The notes: generated by a model from the letters alone, not told the origin. Shown: positions 1 to 5,720, numbered from the stretch's first letter. The stretch is DNA of 5,746 bases from Candidatus Zixiibacteriota bacterium (GCA_023700785.1 JAMPYH010000183.1:1-5746); one strand, 5' to 3'. A program made the numbers and translations.

Positions 1-12
1 AAAGCGCCGACG

Positions 13-903
13 ATGGCGGAGCGGATGAACACGCCGCACACCCGACTGCCGCGCTGGATCACGATCACGCCCACTTCGAATCCGAATTACCAGCGCATTC
101 GCCAGACCTTGAAAGAAAATGGGCTCCACTCGGTCTGCCAGGAAGCGTCGTGTCCCAATATTCGCGAGTGTTATGGCGAAGGGACCGCGACGTTTATGAT
201 CCTAGGGCATCACTGCACCCGGGGATGTAATTTTTGCGATGTGATCAAAGCGCAGCCGCTGGGCCTCGACACCGAGGAACCTGCCCGGCTGGCCAAGGTT
301 GTCGCGGAATTGAGATTGAAACAAGTCGTCATCACGTCGGTGACGAGAGATGACCTGCCGGATGGGGGAGCCTCTATTTTTGCCCGGACTATAGAGCTCC
401 TCCGAAGGCAGGATAAAGATGTGAAGGTGGAATTCCTGGTGCCGGATTTTGGCGGGAATTTCGACTCGGCCAAGATCGTCCTCGATTCGGGCGTCGATGT
501 CTTCGCTCACAACGTGGAGACGGTCGCTCGCCTGCATAAGCGGGTGCGCGGCGCCGCCAAGCTGGATCGCTCGCTGGCGATTCTGCGGTATGCCGCGGAG
601 TACCGTCCGCGACCGGTGATCAAGACCGGTTTTATGGTCGGTTTGGGCGAAACCAAGGATGAAATGGTAGAACTGATGCACCAGATCTACGCGACCGGGT
701 GCGATATCGTGACCATCGGGCAGTACTTGCGGCCGTCGCTGGCGCATCTTCCGGTGGAGCGATTCCTTCATCCTGATGAGTTCGTGGAATTGGCGCAGAT
801 CGGCAAAGAGATCGGGTTTGCGCACGTTGAAGCCGGACCGCTGGTGAGAAGCTCGTATAAAGCGTTCAACCAGTCGAAGGCGATCCTGGAGAAAGCATGC
901 TGA
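13..903 (+). CDS. lipA: Lipoyl synthase LipA (radical SAM), left end possibly extended beyond window
   Basis: LipA inserts two sulfur atoms at C6 and C8 of an octanoyl chain carried on the lipoyl domains of 2-oxoacid dehydrogenases or glycine-cleavage H protein; it is a cytosolic enzyme with two [4Fe-4S] clusters. Both cluster motifs are visible. The LipA-specific auxiliary CX4CX5C is C42/C47/C53, and the radical-SAM CX3CX2C is C68/C72/C75. Further family blocks are DDLPDGGA, NVETV, the glycine-rich MVGLGE, TIGQYLRPS and the C-terminal RSSYKA (R279-Y282), whose serine ligates the auxiliary cluster in known structures. At 296 aa it has normal family length. ATG 13 has no visible Shine-Dalgarno in the 12 bases available. 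ATG 25 has GGAG at 18-21, but only 3 nt away. The frame is open to the left edge, so the start is uncertain. An ordinary LGD before the CTR block is LGH here (H66-H67). The stop overlaps ispH. No lipB is in view. Confidence 0.97.
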   Translation: MAERMNTPHTRLPRWITITPTSNPNYQRIRQTLKENGLHSVCQEASCPNIRECYGEGTATFMILGHHCTRGCNFCDVIKAQPLGLDTEEPARLAKVVAELRLKQVVITSVTRDDLPDGGASIFARTIELLRRQDKDVKVEFLVPDFGGNFDSAKIVLDSGVDVFAHNVETVARLHKRVRGAAKLDRSLAILRYAAEYRPRPVIKTGFMVGLGETKDEMVELMHQIYATGCDIVTIGQYLRPSLAHLPVERFLHPDEFVELAQIGKEIGFAHVEAGPLVRSSYKAFNQSKAILEKAC

Positions 904-1820
904 AGAAGATCATGATCGCCCGCCATCACGGTTTCTGTATGGGAGTAAAGCGGGCGATCAATATCGCGGAAGAGACGGCCCAGGATAAAGACCGCAAGGT
1001 CACCATCCTGAACGAGATCGTGCATAATGAGACGGTCGTGCAGCGGTTCCGTGACCAGGGGGTGGGCCAGGCGTATTCGCTGGATGATGTCGGTGAAGGA
1101 ACGTTGATCATATCGGCGCATGGCATCGCGCCGCATGTCATAGAAGACGCCCGGGCCAAGGGGCTTGATGTTATCGACGCGACCTGTCCGCTGGTGACGC
1201 GCATCTACAATATCGTGATGAAAGTGATCGAGAACGGTTACCATGTGATCCATTTCGGCGATCCACACCACGACGAAACGCAGGGGGTGGTTGGTCACGC
1301 GCCCGACAAGATCACGGTGGTGACGAGCAAAGAGGAGTTACCGAACCTCCCGGACTGGACCGACCGGAAGCTTGGCTTGACCTCACAGTCAACTTGCAAT
1401 CAGAACGAAGTGGCTGAATTTCAGCAGTTGGCCAAAGTGAAGTGGCCGCATATCGAGATCTTTGACACGATCTGCAACGCGACGACCCAGCGGCAGAACG
1501 CGATCCTCGACCTTGCTCCGCAAGTCAATATGGTGCTTGTGGTTGGATCGAAAACCTCGGCTAATTCCGTCCGCCTGGCGCAAATTTCCGACGCTATCTG
1601 CGGCAGGGGAATTTTGATTTCATCGGCCGAAGATATACGGGACGAATGGTTCGCCGACGAAAAGATCGAACGGGTCGGCGTCTCGGCCGGCGCGTCAACT
1701 CCGGAGTTCCTGGTCGAGGCAGTGATTCAGCGTCTGGTCGCCCTTTCCGGCGGCACCGCTGAAGTTATCCTTCCGGAACGTCGCGAGCGTATTAAGAACG
1801 TGGCCAGTCAGGCGGGTTAG
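897..1820 (+). CDS. ispH: 4-hydroxy-3-methylbut-2-enyl diphosphate reductase IspH (LytB)
   Basis: IspH catalyses the last step of the MEP pathway: two-electron reduction and dehydration of HMBPP to isopentenyl and dimethylallyl diphosphate in the cytosol, using one [4Fe-4S] cluster. The three cluster cysteines are C14 (GFCMGV), C97 (DATCPLV) and C193 (TICNATTQRQ), matching E. coli C12/C96/C197. Diphosphate-binding histidines are H43 (NEIVHN), H75 (SAHG) and H125, with the catalytic glutamate E127 in the HDE motif. The substrate-binding S-x-N is S221/A222/N223, and the last serine is S267 (GASTP). The middle residue is Ala where E. coli has a second Ser. The 307-aa length is typical. ATG 897 is preceded by GGAG at 888-891 inside the end of lipA, and the 7-nt overlap (ATGCTGA) suggests translational coupling. 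Electrons must come from a ferredoxin or flavodoxin not seen here. Confidence 0.97.
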   Translation: MLKKIMIARHHGFCMGVKRAINIAEETAQDKDRKVTILNEIVHNETVVQRFRDQGVGQAYSLDDVGEGTLIISAHGIAPHVIEDARAKGLDVIDATCPLVTRIYNIVMKVIENGYHVIHFGDPHHDETQGVVGHAPDKITVVTSKEELPNLPDWTDRKLGLTSQSTCNQNEVAEFQQLAKVKWPHIEIFDTICNATTQRQNAILDLAPQVNMVLVVGSKTSANSVRLAQISDAICGRGILISSAEDIRDEWFADEKIERVGVSAGASTPEFLVEAVIQRLVALSGGTAEVILPERRERIKNVASQAG

Positions 1821-1834
1821 TCGGGTGGGAGGAT

Positions 1835-1849
1835 AAGGGTATCAGCGTG
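1835..1849 (+). promoter_or_regulatory. Ribosome-binding site selecting the GTG start of ccmF
   Basis: AAGGG at 1835-1839 lies 7 nt before GTG 1847. A stronger GGGAGG at 1827-1832 sits 14 nt upstream, which is long for direct use. No ATG lies in frame near this point and the first membrane helix begins about residue 6, so the GTG start is preferred. The call is visual; start use is inferred. Confidence 0.6.
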
Positions 1850-4084
1850 GCTCATTTGGGTGACTTTTTCATTTTCACCGCGGCGATCGCCTCAGCGCTG
1901 TCTGCGGTTTTTTATTTTCTGGCCTGGCGGGGCAAGGATCATTTTCAGGGATTGGCCCGCCGGTTCTTCCATGTGACAACCGTCGCCGTCATTGGCGCGC
2001 TAAGCACGTTGATGTACCTGATCCTGACGCACGATTTCAGCGTCGCGTATGTCTTCTCCTATTCGTCGACCGATCTTCCACTGCATTATCTCATAGCCAC
2101 GTTGTGGGGCGGCCAGGAAGGGACGTTCCTGCTCTGGCTGTTCTATACCGTGATCATGGGAACGGTGATGATGTTCACCGCCAGGCAGTTCGAGCGCGGC
2201 AACATGTTCTTCCTGAATCTGTTTGTCATTTCGCTCCTGCTGATCATGATCAAAAAATCGCCGTTTGAGATCATGCCGGTCTTTCGTGAGGAAGGAGCGG
2301 GACTCAATCCGTTATTGCAAAACTTCTGGATGACCATCCATCCGCCGATCATGTTCACCGGTTTCGCGGGAGTGGTGTTCCCATTTGTATTCGCGCTGAC
2401 CGCGCTGGTAGAGAGGAAATACAACACCTGGGCTGAGTCCGCTCGCCGCTGGACCATGTTTGCCTGGTGTAGTCTCGGCGTGTCGCTGGTCCTGGGCGGC
2501 TACTGGGCCTACGAAACACTTGGCTGGGGCGGCTTCTGGGCGTGGGATCCGGTGGAAAACTCGTCGCTGATCCCCTGGATTTTCCTGACCGCGCAGGTTC
2601 ATTCGCTGTTTATCCAGCGTCAACGTCGCGGCCTGCTTCGGTTTTCGCTTTTCGTCGTTTGCCTGACGTTCTGGTCGGTGTTGTATGGGACATTCTTGAC
2701 GCGCTCGGGCGTGCTCGCGGATTTCTCCGTGCACTCGTTTGTTGACCTGGGGATCAACGCGTTCCTGGTATCCGGTCTGCTGCTGTTTGTGGGGCTTGGA
2801 TCATTTTTCCTGATCCACCGCTGGCGTGATATCACCCCTGAGCCGTCATACTCAAAAGTAGCTTCTCGTTCCTATCTGGTGACACTCGGGATCGTGATCC
2901 TTTTTATCGGGGGCTGGCTGGTGCTGCTGGGGACCTCCGCGCCGCTGCTCACCCGCGTTACTGAGAATCCATCCAATGTAGGACTGCCGTATTATTTCGC
3001 GACGATGACACCCTTGGCGGTGGCGTTATTGTTTCTGATAGGGATGTTTCCCGCCTTCAAATGGAATGACGGCCTTTCCAAAAAATGGCTGTTAATGCTG
3101 GGCGGGTCGGTTGCCACGGTCACAGTACTGATCATGTTCGTTACCGGATTTACGTCCAAGCCGGTCTACCTGGCGCTTTTTGGCGCGGCGGCGTGGGCAT
3201 TGGTCGTGAATGCCTACGTGCTGTATGAGTCATTCAAGCTGGAGCGATGGCAACCGGGGTATCTGTCGCATATCGGCCTGGCGACCGCCATCACCGGCGC
3301 GGCTCTCTCCGCGGGCTTTGAGGCCAAACAGCAAGTGAATTTGGTCCAGCATCAGCCCCAGTCGATCATGGGATATGAAATGACTTTCACCGACGTTGTC
3401 TCGACGGCCAAAGGATTTGACTGCCATGTCGATGTCAATCGCGGCGACGAGCATTTTGTCGCGGTGCTTCCTCACGAGTTCCCCAAAAACCAGGAAGGGG
3501 TGATGAAGAAGCCGCATGTCGAGACCTATTTGACTCACGATCTTTACTTCTCGCCGGCATCAATTGAGCTCCCGAAGTCGGATGAGTCCGGCGAGATCTT
3601 CCTCAAGAAAGGTGAGACCGCCCACCTGGACAAGTATGACGTCACGTTCCATCGCTTTGAGATGGGGAACCATGGCGAGAGCGACAGCACCATGAGCGCC
3701 GCGGCGGTAATGACCGTCGCCTATGACGGCAAAACCGAAGAGATCGCTCCGCGGTTAATGGTGCGCGGCAACGAAGTGACGCCGATCATCGCTCGATTTG
3801 ACGCCGGCCGCGGGGCGGTTTCGATCTCTGGCGTGCGCCCCGAGGATGGCGGTGTGCGGTTGAAATTTGAGGGTTCATTCGTTCCGGCGGGAAATTCGAC
3901 GCCAGGTCTTTTGGTAGTTGAATTATCGAAGAAGCCGCTGATCCAGTTGTTCTGGATCGGGACGGCGATCATCTTTATTGGCGGCTATATGAGCATGTAT
4001 GAACGGCGCCGTCGAAATCGAAATCTGACCACGAGTGATACCGCGAGGGAAAAGCTCCAACCGGTTGCCAGCGACGCGGCTTGA
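1847..4084 (+). CDS. ccmF: Cytochrome c-type biogenesis protein CcmF (System I heme lyase subunit)
   Basis: CcmF, with CcmH, attaches heme from holo-CcmE to CXXCH motifs of apocytochromes c on the periplasmic side of the inner membrane. The hallmark WWD signature is at W227-E237 (WGGFWAWDPVE). All four heme-associated histidines are present: H165 (IHPP) and H296 (SVHS) match the periplasmic pair, H252 (QVHS) and H475 (LSHIG) the transmembrane heme-b pair (E. coli H173, H303, H261, H491). About 15 hydrophobic helices can be counted: fourteen between residues 6 and 489, and a last one at about 698-716, matching E. coli topology. Between them lies a soluble domain of about 205 residues (490-697), larger than in E. 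coli; HVETYLTHDLYFSP resembles the family's RDLY block. A basic stretch after the last helix (E719-R726) fits a cytoplasmic tail. The gene follows ispH by 26 nt, same strand. No ccmE, ccmG or ccmH is adjacent, so the rest of the pathway lies elsewhere. Confidence 0.95.
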   Translation: MAHLGDFFIFTAAIASALSAVFYFLAWRGKDHFQGLARRFFHVTTVAVIGALSTLMYLILTHDFSVAYVFSYSSTDLPLHYLIATLWGGQEGTFLLWLFYTVIMGTVMMFTARQFERGNMFFLNLFVISLLLIMIKKSPFEIMPVFREEGAGLNPLLQNFWMTIHPPIMFTGFAGVVFPFVFALTALVERKYNTWAESARRWTMFAWCSLGVSLVLGGYWAYETLGWGGFWAWDPVENSSLIPWIFLTAQVHSLFIQRQRRGLLRFSLFVVCLTFWSVLYGTFLTRSGVLADFSVHSFVDLGINAFLVSGLLLFVGLGSFFLIHRWRDITPEPSYSKVASRSYLVTLGIVILFIGGWLVLLGTSAPLLTRVTENPSNVGLPYYFATMTPLAVALLFLIGMFPAFKWNDGLSKKWLLMLGGSVATVTVLIMFVTGFTSKPVYLALFGAAAWALVVNAYVLYESFKLERWQPGYLSHIGLATAITGAALSAGFEAKQQVNLVQHQPQSIMGYEMTFTDVVSTAKGFDCHVDVNRGDEHFVAVLPHEFPKNQEGVMKKPHVETYLTHDLYFSPASIELPKSDESGEIFLKKGETAHLDKYDVTFHRFEMGNHGESDSTMSAAAVMTVAYDGKTEEIAPRLMVRGNEVTPIIARFDAGRGAVSISGVRPEDGGVRLKFEGSFVPAGNSTPGLLVVELSKKPLIQLFWIGTAIIFIGGYMSMYERRRRNRNLTTSDTAREKLQPVASDAA

Positions 4085-4094
4085 TGCTGTCTCC

Positions 4095-4128
4095 GCGCGA
4101 TCCGATCGCCGGGTCGCGCTCCTTTTCC
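4095..4128 (+). terminator. Probable intrinsic terminator after ccmF
   Basis: A 9-bp stem is formed by GCGCGATCC (4095-4103) and GGGTCGCGC (4111-4119), with one U·G wobble and a 7-nt loop. It is followed by TCCTTTTCC (4120-4128). The T tract is interrupted, so efficiency is uncertain. Its place 10 nt after the ccmF stop supports an end to the lipA-ispH-ccmF transcript. Confidence 0.6.
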
Positions 4129-4179
4129 ACGGTCATTGATCCTCTTTTTTGGGTGAGAACGCTTCGCTCTCGGTAATTC

Positions 4180-4209
4180 TTGTTGCTCGTTTTCTGCTTC
4201 CCCTTTATT
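4180..4209 (+). promoter_or_regulatory. Weak possible sigma-70 promoter for the Rieske/methyltransferase pair
   Basis: TTGTTG (4180-4185) and TTTATT (4204-4209) are separated by 18 nt, matching the -35 and -10 consensus at about 3/6 and 4/6. A promoter is expected somewhere between the terminator at 4095-4128 and the gene at 4257, and this is the best pair seen. The stretch is pyrimidine-rich, so chance matches are likely. Confidence 0.2.
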
Positions 4210-4256
4210 TGCAAGAGCGGTCGCGCGGCAGAGACAGCGCGGCGCCGAGGTAGGAT

Positions 4257-4559
4257 ATGAGCAAGATCCTGATGGGACAGTTGACAGATCTGCCTCCGGG
4301 CGGCGTGATCGAGAAGCGGATCATGGCTCGGCGGATCGCGGTGTTTAATCATGGCGGAAAGCTGTACGGCATCGAGGCGGACTGCAAGCATATGAAGGCG
4401 AGCCTGACGACGGGGAATGTGGAGAATGGTATTCTGACCTGTAGCTGGCACGGCTGGAGGTACGACATCGCGACCGGAGATTGCCTCGGGCGGCCCGGAA
4501 TGAAGCTCAGGTGTTATGAGATCCAGGTCGAACAGGAAAAGATCTACCTGATAATCTGA
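4257..4559 (+). CDS. Small single-domain Rieske [2Fe-2S] protein
   Basis: This 100-residue protein is one Rieske domain, probably a soluble electron carrier. The cluster motif is complete: C43-x-H45 and, after a 16-residue gap, C62-x-x-H65 (CSWHGW). The fold is supported by G-KLYGIE before the first motif, the GNVENGILTC strand between motifs, and W-R-YD-ATGDCLG-P after the second. There is no signal peptide, Tat motif or membrane helix, so it is not a bc1-type Rieske subunit. Size and pattern match ferredoxin components of aromatic-ring dioxygenases and NirD-like proteins. No oxygenase or nitrite reductase gene is present, so the partner is unknown. The residue after H45 is Met, where Pro, Arg or Gln is common. 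GAGG at 4247-4250 lies 6 nt before ATG 4257. A methyltransferase gene follows after 15 nt, probably co-transcribed. Confidence 0.9.
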   Translation: MSKILMGQLTDLPPGGVIEKRIMARRIAVFNHGGKLYGIEADCKHMKASLTTGNVENGILTCSWHGWRYDIATGDCLGRPGMKLRCYEIQVEQEKIYLII

Positions 4560-4574
4560 AGGGGAGAGAATAGA

Positions 4575-5192
4575 ATGTACAAGCAAGTTCATCGCTACCT
4601 TGCGGCCATCACTCCCGAGCGACCGATCGTCCTGCGAGAAATGGAGCAGTACGCGAAGGAGCACGGATTCCCGATCATTGGCCCCCTGGTCGGGCGGCTA
4701 CTGTACCAGATGGCGCTCTCGATCAGGGCGAAGCGGGTGTTGGAGCTTGGTTCGGGATACGGGTACTCGGCGGTCTGGTTCGCCATGGCGATGGGGAAAA
4801 GCGGCAAGATCATCTGCACCGATACCGACCGCGCGAACCGAACGATGGCGATGGAGTATATCGCCCGTTCCGGGGTGAAGTCGGATATCGACTTCCGAGT
4901 GGGGGACGCGATCAAGGTAGCATCAAGGTTGCGCGGACCGTTTGATATCATTCTCAACGACATAGATAAGAAAGACTACCCCCGTACGATCGAGCTTGCG
5001 GCAACGAGGCTGCGGAAGGGGGGACTCTTTATTACGGACAACCTGATCTGGTCAGGCCGAGTGACCGACAAGAAGCCCGACCTGACTACCCGGCGGATCA
5101 TCGAGTTTACGTCGATGCTCTACCAGGATAAGCGCTTCTTTACGACAGTGTTGCCGATCCGCGACGGGGTCGGTTTGGCAATCCGACTTTAA
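4575..5192 (+). CDS. Class I SAM-dependent O-methyltransferase, catechol/caffeoyl-CoA type
   Basis: A 205-aa protein of the Methyltransf_3/YrrM-like family, which moves a methyl group from SAM to a hydroxyl, usually of a catechol-like or hydroxylated aromatic substrate, with a divalent metal. SAM motif I is VLELGSGYGYSA (V55-A66), followed by an acidic strand end at D83/D85. The metal site is visible: D129 in NDIDK (the family's FIDADK position) and D155-N156 in ITDNLIWSGRV. The C-terminal LPIRDGVGLAIR matches the closing strand of the family. The N-terminus is short, with no signal peptide. FPIIGPLVGRLL (32-43) fits the family's helix before motif I. GGGGAG at 4561-4566 lies 8 nt before ATG 4575. 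The 15-nt gap to the Rieske gene implies one operon, so the two may act on the same small molecule. The substrate cannot be read from sequence; protein or RNA targets are less likely. Confidence 0.88.
   Translation: MYKQVHRYLAAITPERPIVLREMEQYAKEHGFPIIGPLVGRLLYQMALSIRAKRVLELGSGYGYSAVWFAMAMGKSGKIICTDTDRANRTMAMEYIARSGVKSDIDFRVGDAIKVASRLRGPFDIILNDIDKKDYPRTIELAATRLRKGGLFITDNLIWSGRVTDKKPDLTTRRIIEFTSMLYQDKRFFTTVLPIRDGVGLAIRL
5169..5190 (+). terminator. Weak hairpin plus TTT at the end of the methyltransferase gene
   Basis: GTCGG (5169-5173) and CCGAC (5183-5187) can form 5 bp around a 9-nt loop, followed by TTT (5188-5190) running into the TAA stop. The stem could be extended only by G·U pairs. It overlaps the last codons, so it may simply reflect coding sequence. 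It is the only terminator-like structure seen before the long gap. Confidence 0.25.
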
Positions 5193-5208
5193 TTCGTTGA
5201 GTATAGGA

Positions 5209-5252
5209 CGTTTTCCGCTTGTACCATCAAATATTCGTCGTTTTCGCTCGTA
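5209..5252. repeat. Imperfect short direct repeat, 30-nt period
   Basis: CGTTTTCCGCTTGTA (5209-5223) and CGTTTTCGCTCGTA (5239-5252) match except for one inserted C and one T/C change. They start exactly 30 nt apart, nearly three helix turns. Paired protein-binding sites are possible, but chance similarity is also plausible. Confidence 0.3.
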
Positions 5253-5292
5253 TAGCGGTGGTTAGTTGTACTAACGAGTAAGTATTGTTTTG

Positions 5293-5391
5293 GAACCGGT
5301 CGAAGGTCGGTTCGTTATAAGGGGTGAGAGCCTCTTAAAGTCGTGGCGAAAGTGTCCGATACTCTCTCAATCGGTCTTTGGACGATTCGTT
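5293..5391 (+). repeat. Two similar hairpins 75 nt apart with a compensatory change
   Basis: Two 20-nt segments, 5297-5316 and 5372-5391, match at 15 of 20 positions (pattern CGGTCnnnGGnCGnTTCGTT). Each closes a hairpin with a 9-nt loop: AACCG (5294-5298) with CGGTT (5308-5312), and AATCG (5369-5373) with CGATT (5383-5387). The middle pair changes from C-G in the first to T-A in the second, so pairing is kept. The first stem gains an outer G-C pair (5293/5313). TTCGTT straddles the 3' side of both. This suggests a duplicated RNA stem-loop, though the second copy could instead pair CCGAT (5356-5360) with ATCGG (5370-5374). Confidence 0.4.
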
Positions 5392-5424
5392 CGGTACTTC
5401 TCGAAACAGGCGCGCAAGTTGTGG

Positions 5425-5447
5425 TCCGGCAACGCAGGTTGGCCGGG
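5425..5447. other. GC-rich tetraloop hairpin in the intergenic region
   Basis: CCGGCAAC (5426-5433) pairs with GTTG (5438-5441) and CCGG (5443-5446), leaving one bulged G at 5442 and a GCAG loop. A U·G pair (5425/5447) can be added. This is one of the strongest hairpins in the gap. No T tract follows on either strand, so it is not an intrinsic terminator. Flanking CGCGC (5411-5415) and GCGCG (5452-5456 or 5457-5461) could form an outer stem. Confidence 0.4.
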
Positions 5448-5495
5448 CGAAGCGCGGCGCGAAAAAAGGACTGAACAGTATATCATGGGATTGTC

Positions 5496-5529
5496 ATTTT
5501 CGAGGGAAATCGTAACGAATTACGAAAAT
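5496..5529. promoter_or_regulatory. Dyad symmetry just upstream of the -35 box, candidate operator
   Basis: CGTAA (5511-5515) and TTACG (5520-5524) form an inverted repeat with a 4-nt centre, 9 nt before the -35 box. A wider pair, ATTTTCG (5496-5502) and CGAAAAT (5523-5529), overlaps it. The position fits a site for a dimeric regulator, and the A/T-rich edges could act as an UP element. No known operator consensus was recognised. Confidence 0.35.
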
Positions 5530-5533
5530 TGTG

Positions 5534-5563
5534 TTGACAAAGAGGCGATAGAAACGTTTTAAT
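5534..5563 (+). promoter_or_regulatory. Strong sigma-70-type promoter
   Basis: A perfect TTGACA (5534-5539) is followed after 18 nt by TTTAAT (5558-5563), one mismatch from TATAAT. Reading the -10 as TTTTAA (5557-5562) gives the optimal 17-nt spacing. Transcription would begin near 5570, placing about 150 nt of untranslated leader before ATG 5721. This is the best promoter match in the window. Confidence 0.75.
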
Positions 5564-5569
5564 GTCGGC

Positions 5570-5720
5570 TCGTGGTCGCAAAGTTTAGCGCCACGTTCAC
5601 AAGGTCTGTAGTCTGATCCTCCGGTGTCACGGAGATCATACAATCACTGTTCCAGAACTTGGGTCTTGTGCGACAACCGTCGCAATTGATGAGTTCGCTC
5701 ATCGTAAACCAGGAGGTTAT
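5570..5720 (+). promoter_or_regulatory. Structured 5' leader with four hairpins, unidentified
   Basis: From the predicted transcript start to the start codon, four local hairpins follow one another. H1 is CGTGG-T-CGC/GCG-CCACG (5571-5595, 8 bp, one bulge). H2 is TGATC-CTCCG/CGGAGATCA (5614-5638, 9 bp, one bulged C, 6-nt loop). H3 is TGCGAC/GTCGCA (5669-5684, AACC loop). H4 is GATGAG/CTCATC (5688-5703, UUCG loop, plus a U·G pair at 5687/5704). H4 ends 7 nt before the AGGAGG at 5711-5716. No known riboswitch or ribosomal-protein leader motif was recognised. Plausible roles are cis-regulation of the gene at 5721, mRNA stabilisation, or overlap with a small RNA. The pairings were found by eye; whether they fold or are conserved is untested. 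Confidence 0.5.
5711..5716 (+). promoter_or_regulatory. Shine-Dalgarno AGGAGG for the gene at 5721
   Basis: AGGAGG is a perfect Shine-Dalgarno core and continues as AGGAGGTTAT, close to the full complement of the 16S 3' end. It lies 4 nt before ATG 5721, a little short but workable. It decides the start against ATG 5689, which is in another frame and has no ribosome-binding site. Confidence 0.75.

Larger units (their letters stand above)
5193..5533. other. Gene-free intergenic stretch rich in short hairpins
   Basis: No reading frame here has both a ribosome-binding site and protein-like composition. Compared with the genes, the stretch is richer in A/T and in TCG/CGTT words (TTCGTT occurs at 5193-5198 and twice more). 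Small inverted repeats include CGCT/AGCG (5245-5257, 5-nt loop) and GTTAGT/ACTAAC (5261-5275, 3-nt loop), besides the larger ones listed separately. It may hold a small RNA or regulatory sites for the promoter at 5534-5563. No known RNA family was recognised and no good promoter was seen at its left end. Confidence 0.5.

Noticed and set aside
202..825. A 207-codon - strand open frame inside lipA
   Set aside because: It is fully covered by lipA, whose cysteine motifs are unmistakable. The antisense translation is low in complexity and has no domain.
4155..4171. Hairpin GAGAACG/CGCTCTC with a 3-nt loop between ccmF and the Rieske gene
   Set aside because: It has an internal mismatch and a tight loop, and the T6 run lies upstream rather than downstream, so it does not make a terminator on either strand.
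3975..4664. A 229-codon - strand open frame spanning the ccmF end, the gap and the Rieske gene
   Set aside because: It lies opposite three well-supported genes and the terminator, and its composition is that of an antisense shadow with no motif.
5305..5325. GGTTCG-like word suggesting a tRNA T-arm
   Set aside because: No acceptor stem, anticodon arm or CCA-type end can be placed around GGTCGGTTCGTTATAA, so no tRNA is supported.
5290..5562. A 90-codon + strand open frame starting with TTG
   Set aside because: It has a rare start and no clear Shine-Dalgarno, runs through the repeated hairpins, the dyad and the promoter at 5534-5563, and its translation shows no recognisable domain.
5562..5588. 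Possible upstream micro-ORF (MSARGRKV then TAG)
   Set aside because: Its ATG overlaps the predicted -10 box, so it would lie outside the transcript, and it has no ribosome-binding site.
5575..5640. Resemblance to a c-di-GMP (GEMM) riboswitch because of CGCAAAG and a nearby CTCCGG hairpin
   Set aside because: The conserved GEMM core around these words and its tetraloop-receptor arrangement could not be matched, so only short words are shared.
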